Shown here piece after piece: positions 20,548-31,547 of a DNA stretch of 64,000 bases. Position 1 is the stretch's first letter. Every line of letters starts with the position of its first letter. The DNA is from Trachythela sp. YZ-2020 (taxonomy: Eukaryota; Cnidaria; Anthozoa; Malacalcyonacea; Clavulariidae), in assembly GCA_016169945.1 (NCBI GenBank), contig JADLSH010000318.1, forward strand, positions 1,026,501 to 1,090,500, in the 5' to 3' direction. Position numbers and translations under genes: made by a program. Under the pieces are notes generated by a model, which worked only from the letters and a program-made list of their open reading frames with translations, searched no databases and was not told the DNA's origin.

Positions 20548-23208
20548 ATGCCTTACTTGCAATGCGCCTATGAAAAACAATGTTTTGGAGAGGACTCAAC
20601 ACCTGACATGTCCTACTTTACCACTGCTATCTCATTCCTCTTATTGATCCTAAACATCCCTGGTAACCTCCTAGTGATCCTAGCTGTAGCCTTGGATCCC
20701 TATAAGAACCTACGTACCCCGTTCAACTTCCTTATGACAAACCTCGCGGTCGCGGACTTGGTTGTGGGGACTGTTACCGAGCCTATGTCTATTTATATCC
20801 ATTGGATGGAAGCCAAGGATGATCACGTGACACTAGGGGAAACACGTGTTCTTTACATGTCATATTTCATCTCCTGCACAGCGTCATTGCTCAGCCTGGG
20901 TACTTTAGCTATAGAGAGATACCTTGCTATCAGGTAAAGGCAGTGAAAAATATTCACAAAGTACTATCGTGCGGCAGATGGTGGTCAACTAGCTGTGATC
21001 TCAGTGAGAAAATGATGCAAATGCTTTTCATTGTATGTAAATAGATGGAATTGAGAGATGTATGTTAGTTTGATTGCCCCTTGTCAACATTTCCGAAGTT
21101 GACCACCATCTGCTGCCCCGTAATGCTTACTGAAACCCATCAATAAATGGAAATGAGAGATGTACAGGTATACTGTATGTACCTCAAAATAACCCGGTAC
21201 CTCAAAACATACAAAAAAACATCAACCCTTAATTTATCTGCTGTTTGTTAATGACAAGACATGAATCGTTCTCGAAATTTACTAACAATTGCAAAGTCAT
21301 CAAAGTGTAATGCAACTCGGGGGAAGAAGAGTGTTTTTGTTGGTAGGTTATAACAACGGAATTTTCAATGTAACAGCTCTTGAAAGTCGAAAACTTAAAT
21401 ATAAGTTTGCACGTTAAGCATTTTTTCAAAGCCAAATATGTCATCTGAGTCAGATGACATCTGTGTGTCTTTAACCAAAAGATCTAACTCTAGGTTGACA
21501 TTACCGAGTATATAATTTAGTGATATAAAGGGAACATATAAAGCGTTGTGTTTGTATGTTTTGAGGTGCGAAAAACTGAAAAGTGCACGTCTCACATTAT
21601 AAGCACCGATTATTCAGGTATAACACAAGTGTCATTGCACTTAATAATGTCACTCGAGATAAACATAACACTGACACATTTCATTTCAGCCCAGTTGACT
21701 TATCTCGCCAACATCCAGTATTTTCATGCATAATTTGAGATACATCAAGTTTGTCAAGCTATTTGTCAGGCGAAAGGCACAAAACTTCAACATAAGTTTG
21801 CAGTTTTTGCAGCGTCAATGAGACAATTTAGTCTTAGTGCAATGAAAAAGAAAGAAAATTTAGAAAGGAAGGCTTAACCATTTTGAAACAAGGGTGAGAA
21901 TGGGTCATGTATGTTTTGAGGTACATATTGTGAAAATATATCAGATTAAACAGCATTCAAAAGTCCGATCTCTTATCTTACAATGTTTAGAGCCCCAGGG
22001 AAGAAATTTTACTTGTTAAATGTTAAGAGCACACGATTATGAAAAAGTACAGAAGACAACCTTTTCTTTCAGATTTTATGCGGAAAGCAAATTTTGTGTA
22101 TGTTTTGAGGTACATATACCTGTAGTTTAATTTGCTTGCTCCTATAACTGTCTACATTTGACCACCATCTGCTGTCCTGTAACGCTTACTGAAATCCACC
22201 AAGAAATGGAATTGAGAGATGTAGTTTAATTTGCTCGCCTCTATATCATGTCAACATTTTCACCATCTGCTACATCCTAACACTTACTGAAACTTTTATA
22301 ATTACAGGTACCCATACACGTATAGAAACAAGCTCTCAACAAAACGTGTGCTCCTGACAGTTATCTTAATATGGACACTGTCTATCGCTCTACCCTGCGT
22401 CTATTTTGAAGTGGGATATGTCACCTATGCCTTTATCTTCGCCAATACAGCAGTTGCAATCACCATTGGTATAATATGTTTCATGTACTATTTAATGTAT
22501 CGTGCTTTGAAAATGCGAGGGAGAAGCGACACACCATTACCGATAGTTGGTAAAAGTTCAGAACATGAAAATTCAACCCCAGAGAAATATCATCAAAATA
22601 TTGTAGAAAATGGAAAATCAGTGCCAGAAAGCCAGCAAAGTTCAGAAGAACGTCAAAATGCAGCCTCAAATCCCCAGCCCCAAAAGAACCCTGCAGAAAA
22701 TGGAAAAGCAGTTCCTGAGAGCCACCCTCAAATTTCAGTTAAACATGAAAATATAGCAAGTGCATCTCCAGAAAGCCGTCATCAAACTTCAACAGAACAC
22801 CAAAATGCAGCTGAGGAGAGCGATCATCACCAAAATAACATTGCTGGACATGAAAATGCAACACGTAAAAACCACCATACTCAAATCTCTGCAAAATGGG
22901 AACACAAGATAACGAAACGTTTCCTTGTTGTTTTGATAGCCTTACTATTCTGTTACGGTCCCTCTACCATCCTAATCTACACGATGACATTCTGTAGATC
23001 CTGTAGTTGTAAAACCTCACATTGGCTCAGAGATGTGCAATATCTGTTCGTGCTTGCAAACTCCAGTGTAAACTTTTTCGCTTACGCATTGCGATCGTCA
23101 AGATATCGGAAAGCTTTTGCAAAAATTTTGAAATTGAAATCAAAAGATGGCTTGCTTGGATCTGGAGTTAGAATGGCTGATTCTTCTACTGACATTATGA
23201 ATGTATAA
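20548..23208 (+). CDS. Class A GPCR, MECA-like, receptor 2 (two coding exons)
   Basis: Exons 20548-20933 and 22308-23208 join AG|G right after LAI(R) of the ERYLAIR motif, giving 428 residues, the longest of the cluster. It has NLAVADLVVG (TM2), CYGPSTILIY (TM6), CRSCSC in ECL3 and NSSVNFFAYALRS (TM7). The third intracellular loop is unusually long (about 110 residues) and made of repeated Asn/Glu/Gln/His-rich segments (ENGKSVPES, ENGKAVPESH, HENA). The 1374-nt intron holds MITE copies near both ends. The start is set by alignment with the other family members (MPYLQCAYEKQCF); an acceptor at 20480-20481 lies 66 nt upstream. Family membership is clear; ligand unknown. Confidence 0.9.
20957..21147. 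mobile_element. Foldback MITE copy in receptor 2 intron
   Basis: GGCAGATGGTGGTCAAC at the left and GTTGACCACCATCTGCTGCC ... TGAAACCCATCA at the right match the element at 10285-10588. It starts about 20 bp after the donor. Confidence 0.7.
22125..22300. mobile_element. MITE right-end fragments before receptor 2 acceptor
   Basis: Two successive truncated right ends (ACCACCATCTGCTGTCCTG...TGAAATCCACC and CACCATCTGCTACATCC...TGAAAC). The second ends about 15 bp before the splice acceptor at 22306-22307. Confidence 0.6.
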
Positions 23209-25435
23209 ACAGACTCGGGGGTGTGCACATTTGATCTGTTACAAATCAATCTTTACAACCAGATTCCAGGTGCATTGGAACCACCCCTCCTTGATCATGT
23301 AGTACATATCTCACCTGCAAACAAGATACGATTTCAGACGATATCAACTGACTTAGTTATGGTTTCTTTAGCGTACTGTTAAAAAATGTTAAATCTTTGT
23401 TGTAATTGTATAGGGTATAAAGTCTTATCATATGTGTATATATAACTTCTACAAATTATGCATGTGTACCCATTTACTGTATATACGTACATTAATATTA
23501 TCGTGACTATATTTTCAAGTTGCAACAACATGTAACTAACAATTCAGATACTGCAGTGCCGGATTAAACGCCGGATGTTCATGCCGATCATGTATATGAA
23601 TGTTGTTCATGTTGTTTGGCCAGTTTGACTTTTAACCTTTACTTCTTTAAATAATACACAATTGTTAATGTTAATGCTATAAACTGGGTTGGATTTCAGT
23701 TCAAATTATTGATGTATATTTATTTTTTGTAAATACACAGGCAACTTTTCAAATCATGGAGTACAAAAGGATTGATATTTTTTAATCTTTCTGAATTCAC
23801 CGGGCGGGGGGGGGGGGGTGACGAAGGGGCCCCGCGCTGATAATATGCCACGGGCCCCGCGAAACGTTAATCCTGTCCTGAGATACTGTCATCAAACTTG
23901 TTACAATACCATAACAACTTGTTACATCTTGTCGACAACTTAGAACAAGCATGGCGATCACAATATTTAGACGTTTGCGCTTTGTTAATTGAAACAGCAG
24001 ACAGAAGGAATTGCATAAATAAAGCATTCCAGACTTAATTAAAAGATCAGTTTTATACAGCTGACACACACGTTTCTAGTTCCCAGGTCTTTCGCGGATA
24101 ATGAAACAAGACTAATATATATGTGTAATTGGATATATAGCATCAAGTTTTCCTTAACCTGCTAAGACTAAAGTTGAGAGGTTTGCGCGAAGACCACAGA
24201 AAACCACAAGAGACAACCTTACAATCTGTATTAAGGTAACTATGACTTTATATTCTATAGTTTACAACTTAATTCTGTATATTTACTACAACCTAAAATG
24301 TTTATATCTTTATAAGGCTATAAAAAATACAACTAGACGGGGCTATATAGTTGAGACTAAAAATGAAGCGGCTATATAATATACTGTCAATAAATATAGG
24401 CCTAAACTTAAAGTAGAACTGAATCTCTCTTATAAAAGGATTCAAAGTTTTCGACAATTAATTGGTTTTGCAAACTTTAACATGCACAGAAGACAGAAGA
24501 TAAACTCGTGTCTTTAGCCTATTTTTCAAAATGAAATTTCAATTTTCCTGTGCAAACTGCAAACCAATATTGACTTATAGATTGTTTTCGGTCAGTAAGT
24601 AGTAATTTCCGATCATTTATTTTTCTTGGCATTTGATGTCAGTGATGTGGAGATTACAAAAACATGTTTTGGCCTGTTTGAGATCTACTTATGCCGTGAA
24701 AATGGGTTGACGCATAATTTTTCTATAGCGCTAAGGATTCTTTCTGAAGTAGCGCGAAATCGATGTGGGCTTACAGAAATTATTTTTCATTTAAAAAAGA
24801 TTATAATGGACATAAAGCTAAACAAATAAATAGCAGGTTCTTTAGTATTCAGAACAGCTACGTTATATTTTCACTGAATGCTCATTTGAGGTTCCGGTGC
24901 CTTTTACAGTTTACTAATGTGATTGATCATGGGTGTATCTACAATACACCTACGACTATATATAAACGCAGGTCTCTACCTTACACGCGTCATTACGTAT
25001 ACTTACACTATACCCATATAGAACTTTGTTGCGCGGCCTGAAGGAGTATTATTGTACGTCAGTACAGGTCACGTAGTGCACGCGCTCAAAACTGACTCGA
25101 ATATGACTGAAATGATACGTTTCCGTCAATCAGCAAAAACACTTAAAAAGTACGTTGTGGAAGCAATGTATAAATTTATGCTAAAATAAGGAGATTTTGG
25201 ATGGTACGCCAAAAAGAAAATGATGTTTGAACTTGATGTAGTTTGGCTTTCATTTCTGTAAATATGGCTTCAATAGTATTATTGCATCATTACTGATATA
25301 ATAGTTGTAGTTTCATTACGAAAATTTATATATTTGTTGTGATTTGTGCAGCTGAAAAGTCAGTGTTTGTCCTCAAATTGTCAAGATAATTTATCATTTA
25401 TCACTTTGACAGTCCCTAAAGCAGATACATTAATA
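23209..25435. other. Intergenic; 3' UTR of receptor 2 and candidate 5' exon of receptor 3
   Basis: A G-run at 23802-23818. A donor (AAGGTAACTATG, exon end 24235) may close a non-coding first exon of receptor 3, whose coding exon has an acceptor at 26277-26278. The frames at 24626-25041 show no recognisable protein. Confidence 0.35.
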
Positions 25436-25439
25436 GGTT

Positions 25440-26005
25440 GTACCGTGTTATTAAATATATAGCATGTATATATTGATGAATGATGTTCGTATTAATAACA
25501 GAGACCAGCTGATTGTTCGAGGTTGGCCCAATCATAGGGATATCATTATTAAGAGTTCATTAATATAGGGAGTCAACACAACCATATCGTATCATTCATA
25601 ATAAGACGGAAAAGAGATTTTTAGATAATAAATACATTTTGATGAATATTGACTATTGTTCGTATTAATAACACAAATCAGCTGATTAAAAGAGACTGTC
25701 CCACTAGCAGGAATATCATTATATAAAGAGTAATGCAATTTAGGCAGTCAATGCAACAATATCATACATTATAGGAGGGAAAAGTTATACTATCAGAAAA
25801 AAGATGTGTAGTTAATATAGCATGTATATTGATGAATACTGTTCGTATTAATGACAAAAAAACACCTGATTCTTATGAGGTTGTCCCACTAGCAGGAATA
25901 TCATTATATTAAGAGTAATTCAATTTAGGGAGTCAACGCCATCACATATCATACATTACATAACAGGAAGGAAAAGTGATACTATCACTATAGAAAGGAG
26001 ATGTG
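25440..26005 (+). repeat. Three tandem copies of an about 185-bp unit
   Basis: Each unit contains GTTCGTATTAATRACA, CAGCTGATT or CACCTGATT, TCCCACTAGCAGGAATATCA, GGGAGTCAA and TCATACATTA. Units start near 25455, 25645 and 25835. Located in the presumed 5' intron of receptor 3. Confidence 0.75.
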
Positions 26006-26341
26006 CCTCAAATTAATATTAATTTCACAATAATCATGCATGTACTACTTTTCAATTTCATTTTCAAAAACGAAACATTTGCTTACGGAAAATAGACGAT
26101 TTGACCTAAAAATGGCTAAAAACAGCCGATTTTGAGTGTAAATGGGTTGTCGGAATGTTGAAGGTTTTGCCGATAGATCTAGAGCTATCCAGTATAATTA
26201 AAGTTTGTTTATAGACTTTAGTTGAGGTAAGCTGACATAGTCCTTTTGAATTTACAGTTTAATTTCTGTTCCATCTAGGTTTCAATATTTCTGCCGCTGA
26301 TAATAATCAAAGTGAAGCACACGTCTCTGCCGTAGTCCGCC

Positions 26342-27463
26342 ATGTCTTACTTACAGGGAACTTTTGAAGAACGCTGTCACACCACAGGGGCACCGAGTCA
26401 TCTCTCGTTTTTCACAGCATCTATATCTATCCTACTACTAGCCACAAATATCCCTGGTAATCTCCTGTTAATCCTTGCTGTAGCCCTTGATCCTCACAAA
26501 AACCTCCGGAGCCCCTTTAACTATCTCATGTCAAATTTAGCCGTAGCTGATCTTATAGCAGGCTTGGTAACTGGACCGTTATCTGTCAACTACCATATTA
26601 AGGAGGGTCTTTATGGCTGGCTGTCTATAGAGGAGATTCGTTTGTTTCATATGAGCTATTTTGTGTCATGCACAGCAAGTATTCTGAGCCTCGCATCGCT
26701 CGCAACAGAACGATACCTAGCTATCAGAAATCCTCATAACTATCGCAACAAGTTAACCGGGAAGAGAATCCTTGCGACCGTCATCTCAATATGGCTCGTA
26801 TCCCTTACACTCCCTTTTATCTACTTTGAGGTGGGTTTTATAACATGTGCGTTCATACTGGCTAACACAACAGTATTTCTAGCCGTCGGGATAATGTGTT
26901 TCACTTATGGTCTTATGATATGGAAGTTTAAGACGGATAAAACTCGTTTCCAAAGCGTAGCGAGGTCAGAAAGTGAGATGAGTTGTCACCATGATAACAG
27001 CAGACACCATGACGTCAACAGTCGCCATGACAACACAAGTCGGCACGACGTCATCAGTCTCAACAACGCCACCAATGACCATGACAACATCCGTCGCCAT
27101 GACAAGACAGTTCGCATGGAAACCAAGATCACCAAGATGTTTCTGGTTGTCATGGCAGCAGTGTTAGGTTGCTATGGACCGTCCGCCATATTGATTTACA
27201 CAATGAGTTTCTGCAAAACATGCAGCTGCGAGTCTTTACATTGGTTTAGAGATTTACAATGTCTGTTGGTCCTACTCAACTCGTCTGTGAATTTCTTTTG
27301 TTATGGCCTACGGTCGCCAAGGTTTAGACAGGCGTTTGATGCTATCTTGAGGCTGCCAGGGCGTGGCAAATTAGCGGGAAATTCTGTGACTATCTCGACT
27401 CCGTCTTCAGAAAGTCAGCCTTTGAGAAATATTTATAATCAGAAGTCCTGTACTGATGTGTAA
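26342..27463 (+). CDS. Class A GPCR, MECA-like, receptor 3 (single coding exon)
   Basis: 373 residues, uninterrupted. N-terminus MSYLQGTFEERCHTTGAPSH; GN at 39-40, NLAVAD with Asp70, ERYLAIR at 123-129, ECL2 YFEVGFITCAF, CYGPSAILIY in TM6, ECL3 CKTCSC, TM7 NSSVNFFCYGLRSPRF. The third intracellular loop (about 210-260) is a His/Asp/Asn tandem (HDNSRHHD, RHDNTSRHDV) coded by repeated caccatgac-like units. No signal peptide. Acceptor at 26277-26278, 64 nt before the ATG. Lacks the coding intron of receptors 1, 2 and 5, through retroposition or intron loss (inference). Confidence 0.92.
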   Translation: MSYLQGTFEERCHTTGAPSHLSFFTASISILLLATNIPGNLLLILAVALDPHKNLRSPFNYLMSNLAVADLIAGLVTGPLSVNYHIKEGLYGWLSIEEIRLFHMSYFVSCTASILSLASLATERYLAIRNPHNYRNKLTGKRILATVISIWLVSLTLPFIYFEVGFITCAFILANTTVFLAVGIMCFTYGLMIWKFKTDKTRFQSVARSESEMSCHHDNSRHHDVNSRHDNTSRHDVISLNNATNDHDNIRRHDKTVRMETKITKMFLVVMAAVLGCYGPSAILIYTMSFCKTCSCESLHWFRDLQCLLVLLNSSVNFFCYGLRSPRFRQAFDAILRLPGRGKLAGNSVTISTPSSESQPLRNIYNQKSCTDV

Positions 27464-28489
27464 ACATTTGTAAAGTACCAAACTTGATGGTCACTATGGC
27501 CGGCAGCAGAGTGGTCGCCAGTACTTGCTTAACGGGATGATGACAATAAACTATGACGTGATTACCGCGCAAATGACGACTGTTGTAGTCATTTTTGCAG
27601 CTGTCTTCGTTATAACACAGAATAGTGATTATAACATATGCTGTCTAAATGAACGTGCGGTATGTTTGTAGTCACATTCAATTAAAAATATGTAAATACA
27701 TAGTCATTTAATTTAATTCTTATCTGTATTTTGGCCAGTGTAAATTCTCTTTTCATGTTTGTGCTTTGATTTTGTGCGAGTGATACCGTTGAACTACTTC
27801 TACATTATGGACACTTTTCTCTTATTCAAACGGCGTATATTTCATCGCATGCCAAAGTGGTCCATTTGTTTTCAATTTTCGTTCGAAAATATTTCTTAAT
27901 TGTGATTAATAGGCATGTCATCAGTATAAAGTTCAATAAATATTTCTACATTTATCAAAATTACATGTTTGTTTAAAGAAGTGGTTCTATAATCACGTTT
28001 TTGTATTTCTTTTCAGTAAATTTTGGATACACGTTTCAACCTTTACTTGGTCATTACAAAGTATATCATAAATACACTGAGACGTGGCTGCTAAGATAAT
28101 TTTGTGCTGGTTTATTAATAAGGAACAAATATACTGAAGAGCACTCCCGGTGGACTTACAGTTATTGCAAGAAGTTTTAATTAAAAATAATTATTTCATC
28201 TTGCTGCGAGAGGGCAGTCGGAGCAGCATTTGATTTAAAATTGTGTGAATAGAAGAAAGATATCTTCAGGTGACTAAACGATAGCAAGAACAAAGCCAAA
28301 GGTGGGTAAAAACTTTCATTGACTCTCATCCAAAGTCCATTCAAAGCAATTTTATTATTCATCCTGAAGAGCATTAATTGTTAATGCAAAATGAAGATTA
28401 ATACTCTGGCAGTGTATGCTGAAATAACTAGAACTTTCAACTGAAAGAAACTTGGGTTTAAAGTTCAAGATTTAGTTGCTTGTATTTGG

Positions 28490-28600
28490 TGGCGAATAAA
28501 TGAGTTAATTTCCTTGCTCCTATAAGTGTGAACATTTCTGAAATTGACCACCATCTGCTGCCCTGTAAGGCTTACTGAAACGGTGAAACCCACCAGTAGA
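28490..28600. mobile_element. MITE fragment upstream of receptor 4
   Basis: CCTATAAGTGTGAACATTTC, GACCACCATCTGCTGCCCTG and TGAAACCCACC match the right half of the 10285-10588 element. Followed by a (TA)n run at 28661-28678. Confidence 0.65.
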
Positions 28601-28737
28601 GACGACAGAAGATGTACAATTTTTTAGAAATGGTGTACGATCAACTACAGACTGCAGTAGATATATATATATATATAATTATCAGTTTCTTTATTGATTC
28701 CATATTATTTCCCTAGATCTCAACTAAAGCAGACAAA

Positions 28738-29745
28738 ATGGTGTACGAGTACCTCCAAGAGAAATTCGAAACTATCTGTCAAATTCACGGAGCACCGAGA
28801 GCATTATCATTCTTTTCCACCGCAATATCTATCCTCTTCCTGATCCCAAATATCCCTGGCAACCTCCTATTGATCCTAGCTGTAGCTATCGATCCTCACA
28901 AGAACCTGCATTGTCCCTTCAACCACCTCATGAGTAACCTGGCCTTCGCTGATCTGATCGTAGGAGTCGTCACCATTCCCCTCTCGGTCAACTTTCACCT
29001 CAAGGAAGGTCTAGGGACTGAGATTACAGATTTTGAAGTACACATTTACCACATGTCATATTTTATAAGCGGAACTGCTTCAATCCTAAGTATCGCTTCA
29101 CTAGCAGTTGAGAGATACCTCGCTATATGTAATCCACATACCTATCGGAATAAAGTCACCAGGAAAAGAATCCTAAGCACAATTGCCGGTATATGGCTAG
29201 TATCGTTAACCTTGCCTTTTATATATTTTGAGGTCGACTATATCACCTGTTCTTTCATTCTGGCAAATTCTACAATCATAGTGGCCATTGCAATTACAAG
29301 TTTTACATACGGTTTAATGTTGTATAAGTTCAAACATCATAACCGCCACCTCGAAATGGCAGCGGTTTCGGAAGAGCACCTGGCCCCGTGTCACCGTGCC
29401 CCTGATTCCTTGCACCACCACGCGGTCCATTGGGAACACGCCATCACGAAGATGTTCTTGGTCGTCATGGTAACATTATTATGTTGCTACGGCCCTGCGA
29501 CTATTCTTATCTATACCATGAGTTTCTGCGAGTCGTGCAGTTGTAATGCATTACATTGGTTCAAGGATCTACAGTTTTTATTTATAATCATGACATCATC
29601 TGTTAACTTCTTCTGTTATGGTATGAGGTCACCGAGATTCCGAGAAGCATTCTCAGCGTTGTTCCAAATGTTACGTAGACGGTGGGTGATGAACTCTGCT
29701 GCTACTCCTACCCAGTCATCTGAACTAGCACAAGGACATGCATGA
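28738..29745 (+). CDS. Class A GPCR, MECA-like, receptor 4 (single coding exon)
   Basis: 335 residues. The N-terminus MVYEYLQEKFETICQIHGAP is slightly longer than in its neighbours. NLAFADLIVG (TM2), ERYLAICNPHTYRNK, ECL2 YFEVDYITCSF, CYGPATILIY (TM6), ECL3 CESCSC, TM7 TSSVNFFCYGMRSPRF (Thr in place of the usual Asn at the start of the TM7 motif). Third intracellular loop short and His-rich. A splice acceptor at 28715-28716 precedes the ATG by 21 nt; a possible donor for a non-coding first exon is at 28302 (weak). Intronless coding region; ends with ELAQGHA. Confidence 0.92.
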   Translation: MVYEYLQEKFETICQIHGAPRALSFFSTAISILFLIPNIPGNLLLILAVAIDPHKNLHCPFNHLMSNLAFADLIVGVVTIPLSVNFHLKEGLGTEITDFEVHIYHMSYFISGTASILSIASLAVERYLAICNPHTYRNKVTRKRILSTIAGIWLVSLTLPFIYFEVDYITCSFILANSTIIVAIAITSFTYGLMLYKFKHHNRHLEMAAVSEEHLAPCHRAPDSLHHHAVHWEHAITKMFLVVMVTLLCCYGPATILIYTMSFCESCSCNALHWFKDLQFLFIIMTSSVNFFCYGMRSPRFREAFSALFQMLRRRWVMNSAATPTQSSELAQGHA

Positions 29746-29760
29746 TTATAATAATGTTAT

Positions 29761-29979
29761 CAGTGGCAGACACCGGGGGGGATGTGTAAAGGGGAGCGAT
29801 TACCTCCTCCCCCTGTCCAAATATTTTTCTAACGTCTCTGTTAAACAGCTGATTTATAACTAAGTTGTTTTTTCAACATGAAAGCCTGATATCCTTTTGA
29901 TGAAGCAAATTAGCAGTGAATCCGAGCCAAAAGTGTTTGAGGACTGAAATTCGCAGCAACACCGAAGTGACCGCCACTG
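29761..29979. mobile_element. hAT-like MITE after receptor 4
   Basis: Ends CAGTGGCAGACACC and (reverse) CAGTGGCGGTCACT, same family as 2451-2704, with shared interior (GCTGATT, GCAGCAACA). No clear target duplication. It begins 16 bp after the stop codon of receptor 4, so it may lie in its 3' UTR. Confidence 0.75.
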
Positions 29980-31530
29980 CATATGTTTCATTGACCTGGG
30001 TACGACGTTAATATTTCATTACGTACGATGACGTATCTTTCAAATAACTGATTGTATGGAACTAATTGCAATCGATTTTTTGAAGCCTTAATACTGTAGC
30101 CTAAATATTTACACAATGAACATTTTCATATATTGTTACCAACATTTGCTATTAAACATATTTTACAGGGCATAGGAGCGTCATAAAATTGACCCTGTTA
30201 TCCGAATTATCCAATATTGTAGAACTTAGCTATAGCAGCGTAAAATACGAGCTGATTGACAAACGCTTTTGCGCAGTTTAATATTACTTCATTAAAATTA
30301 AAATCAAAAACCTTTTAGCAATGTAATGTAAAAATCATTATCATTCAGTGTCTGTGTATATGATTATTTATAATACGACAAAGCAAAGATAAGGCCGCCT
30401 CAACAAGTATTATAAACCCAGTGAGTGACTAATATAAGTAATGGAAATTATATATGCATATTAATAAAAATTCAAACTTAAACGGATTGCCAACTTCTGT
30501 ATTCACTGTCTCTAAGGCGCAGAAATTTACGAGTACTCACGCAGTCGCGCACTGCTGCAGTATAAGCACACACTTGAGTATTGAATGAGTCAAATTTATA
30601 TATGGTGGTATGTCAGATCATGTAATTACGTAAACATAACAAGCCTAAAATTACTTTTAACTGTAAGCAAATGCTAAATGAGATTTTACCTTAAAAACAC
30701 CTGAGCAAACGAAGATAGCTCGACTCCGTCAACAAACATCAGAAAGTTATATGATTACCCAAAAAAGGGCACAAGCTAGACACATTGAACTGTCGCTGTT
30801 CAGTCAAAGACACTGGAGTTAAAACAGTAAAGGTGAGTTAGAGTTACTTTTTAAAGGGTGTTTTAAGATCTGTTGGCCCATGTAAAAGGACTGCATGTAG
30901 TCTATCTAGTACCGTTAGTTTTAAAATGGTTTCAGGTAAGGAAAACTTACTTAATTATTTTAGTATAGATGTTTATTTATTTTAAACAACAAGCGAAAAT
31001 TTGGCAAAGCGTGTTTTAAAAAAGTTCGACGTTTCGAGTGAAGGCCGTTCACCAGGTCAGTGGCTCATGAAGAAGAGCCCTCGCTCGTCTAAGCGTACGT
31101 GCTTAGCGGTGCTTGTTCAGACACAAACCATGGCAGCTAAAAAAATTGTTGCTTGTTTTATTAGTACAAGCTGTTAAAACTCAGGAAAAATTCCAAAGTC
31201 CAAATACGTTAATTTTAGAAGCACGATTAAGACAAGAAATGGCCTATATTCATATATACTGTATAATTTTTTTGCGGCAAAATTGAGTGAGAACACCTTA
31301 CAAACGAGGAGGTTGGTGAAAGAGGTGAAGTAGAAAGCATATAGACGTCGACAAGAAAGTGGAAGCAAGATTGTTATGGTTTGGATATATGATTTGAATA
31401 GATATTTCGAGGCTAGGAGAGCATGGAAGATGAAACCTGTAAGAGGGAAAACTCCTTCCTCAGTGTACAGAATCTGTTAAAACACTTAGAATCTAGGACG
31501 ACGATTTTCAAGTCTTCTTTATCTCATTTT
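29980..31530. other. Intergenic; candidate first exon of receptor 5
   Basis: A donor AAGGTGAGTTAG (exon end 30832) on the receptor strand and the acceptor at 31531-31532 define a 0.7-kb 5' intron. Positions 31025-31065 hold a decayed Penelope terminal-repeat scrap (minus strand GAAACGTCGAA preceded by CTGGTGA). The open frame 31174-31368 has no recognisable content. Confidence 0.4.
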
Positions 31531-31547
31531 AGATTCACTGCACCAAC

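Noticed and set aside
31025..31065. Active hammerhead ribozyme
   Set aside because: The core reads CTGGTGA (the essential A changed to G) and the stem does not pair well; a remnant only.
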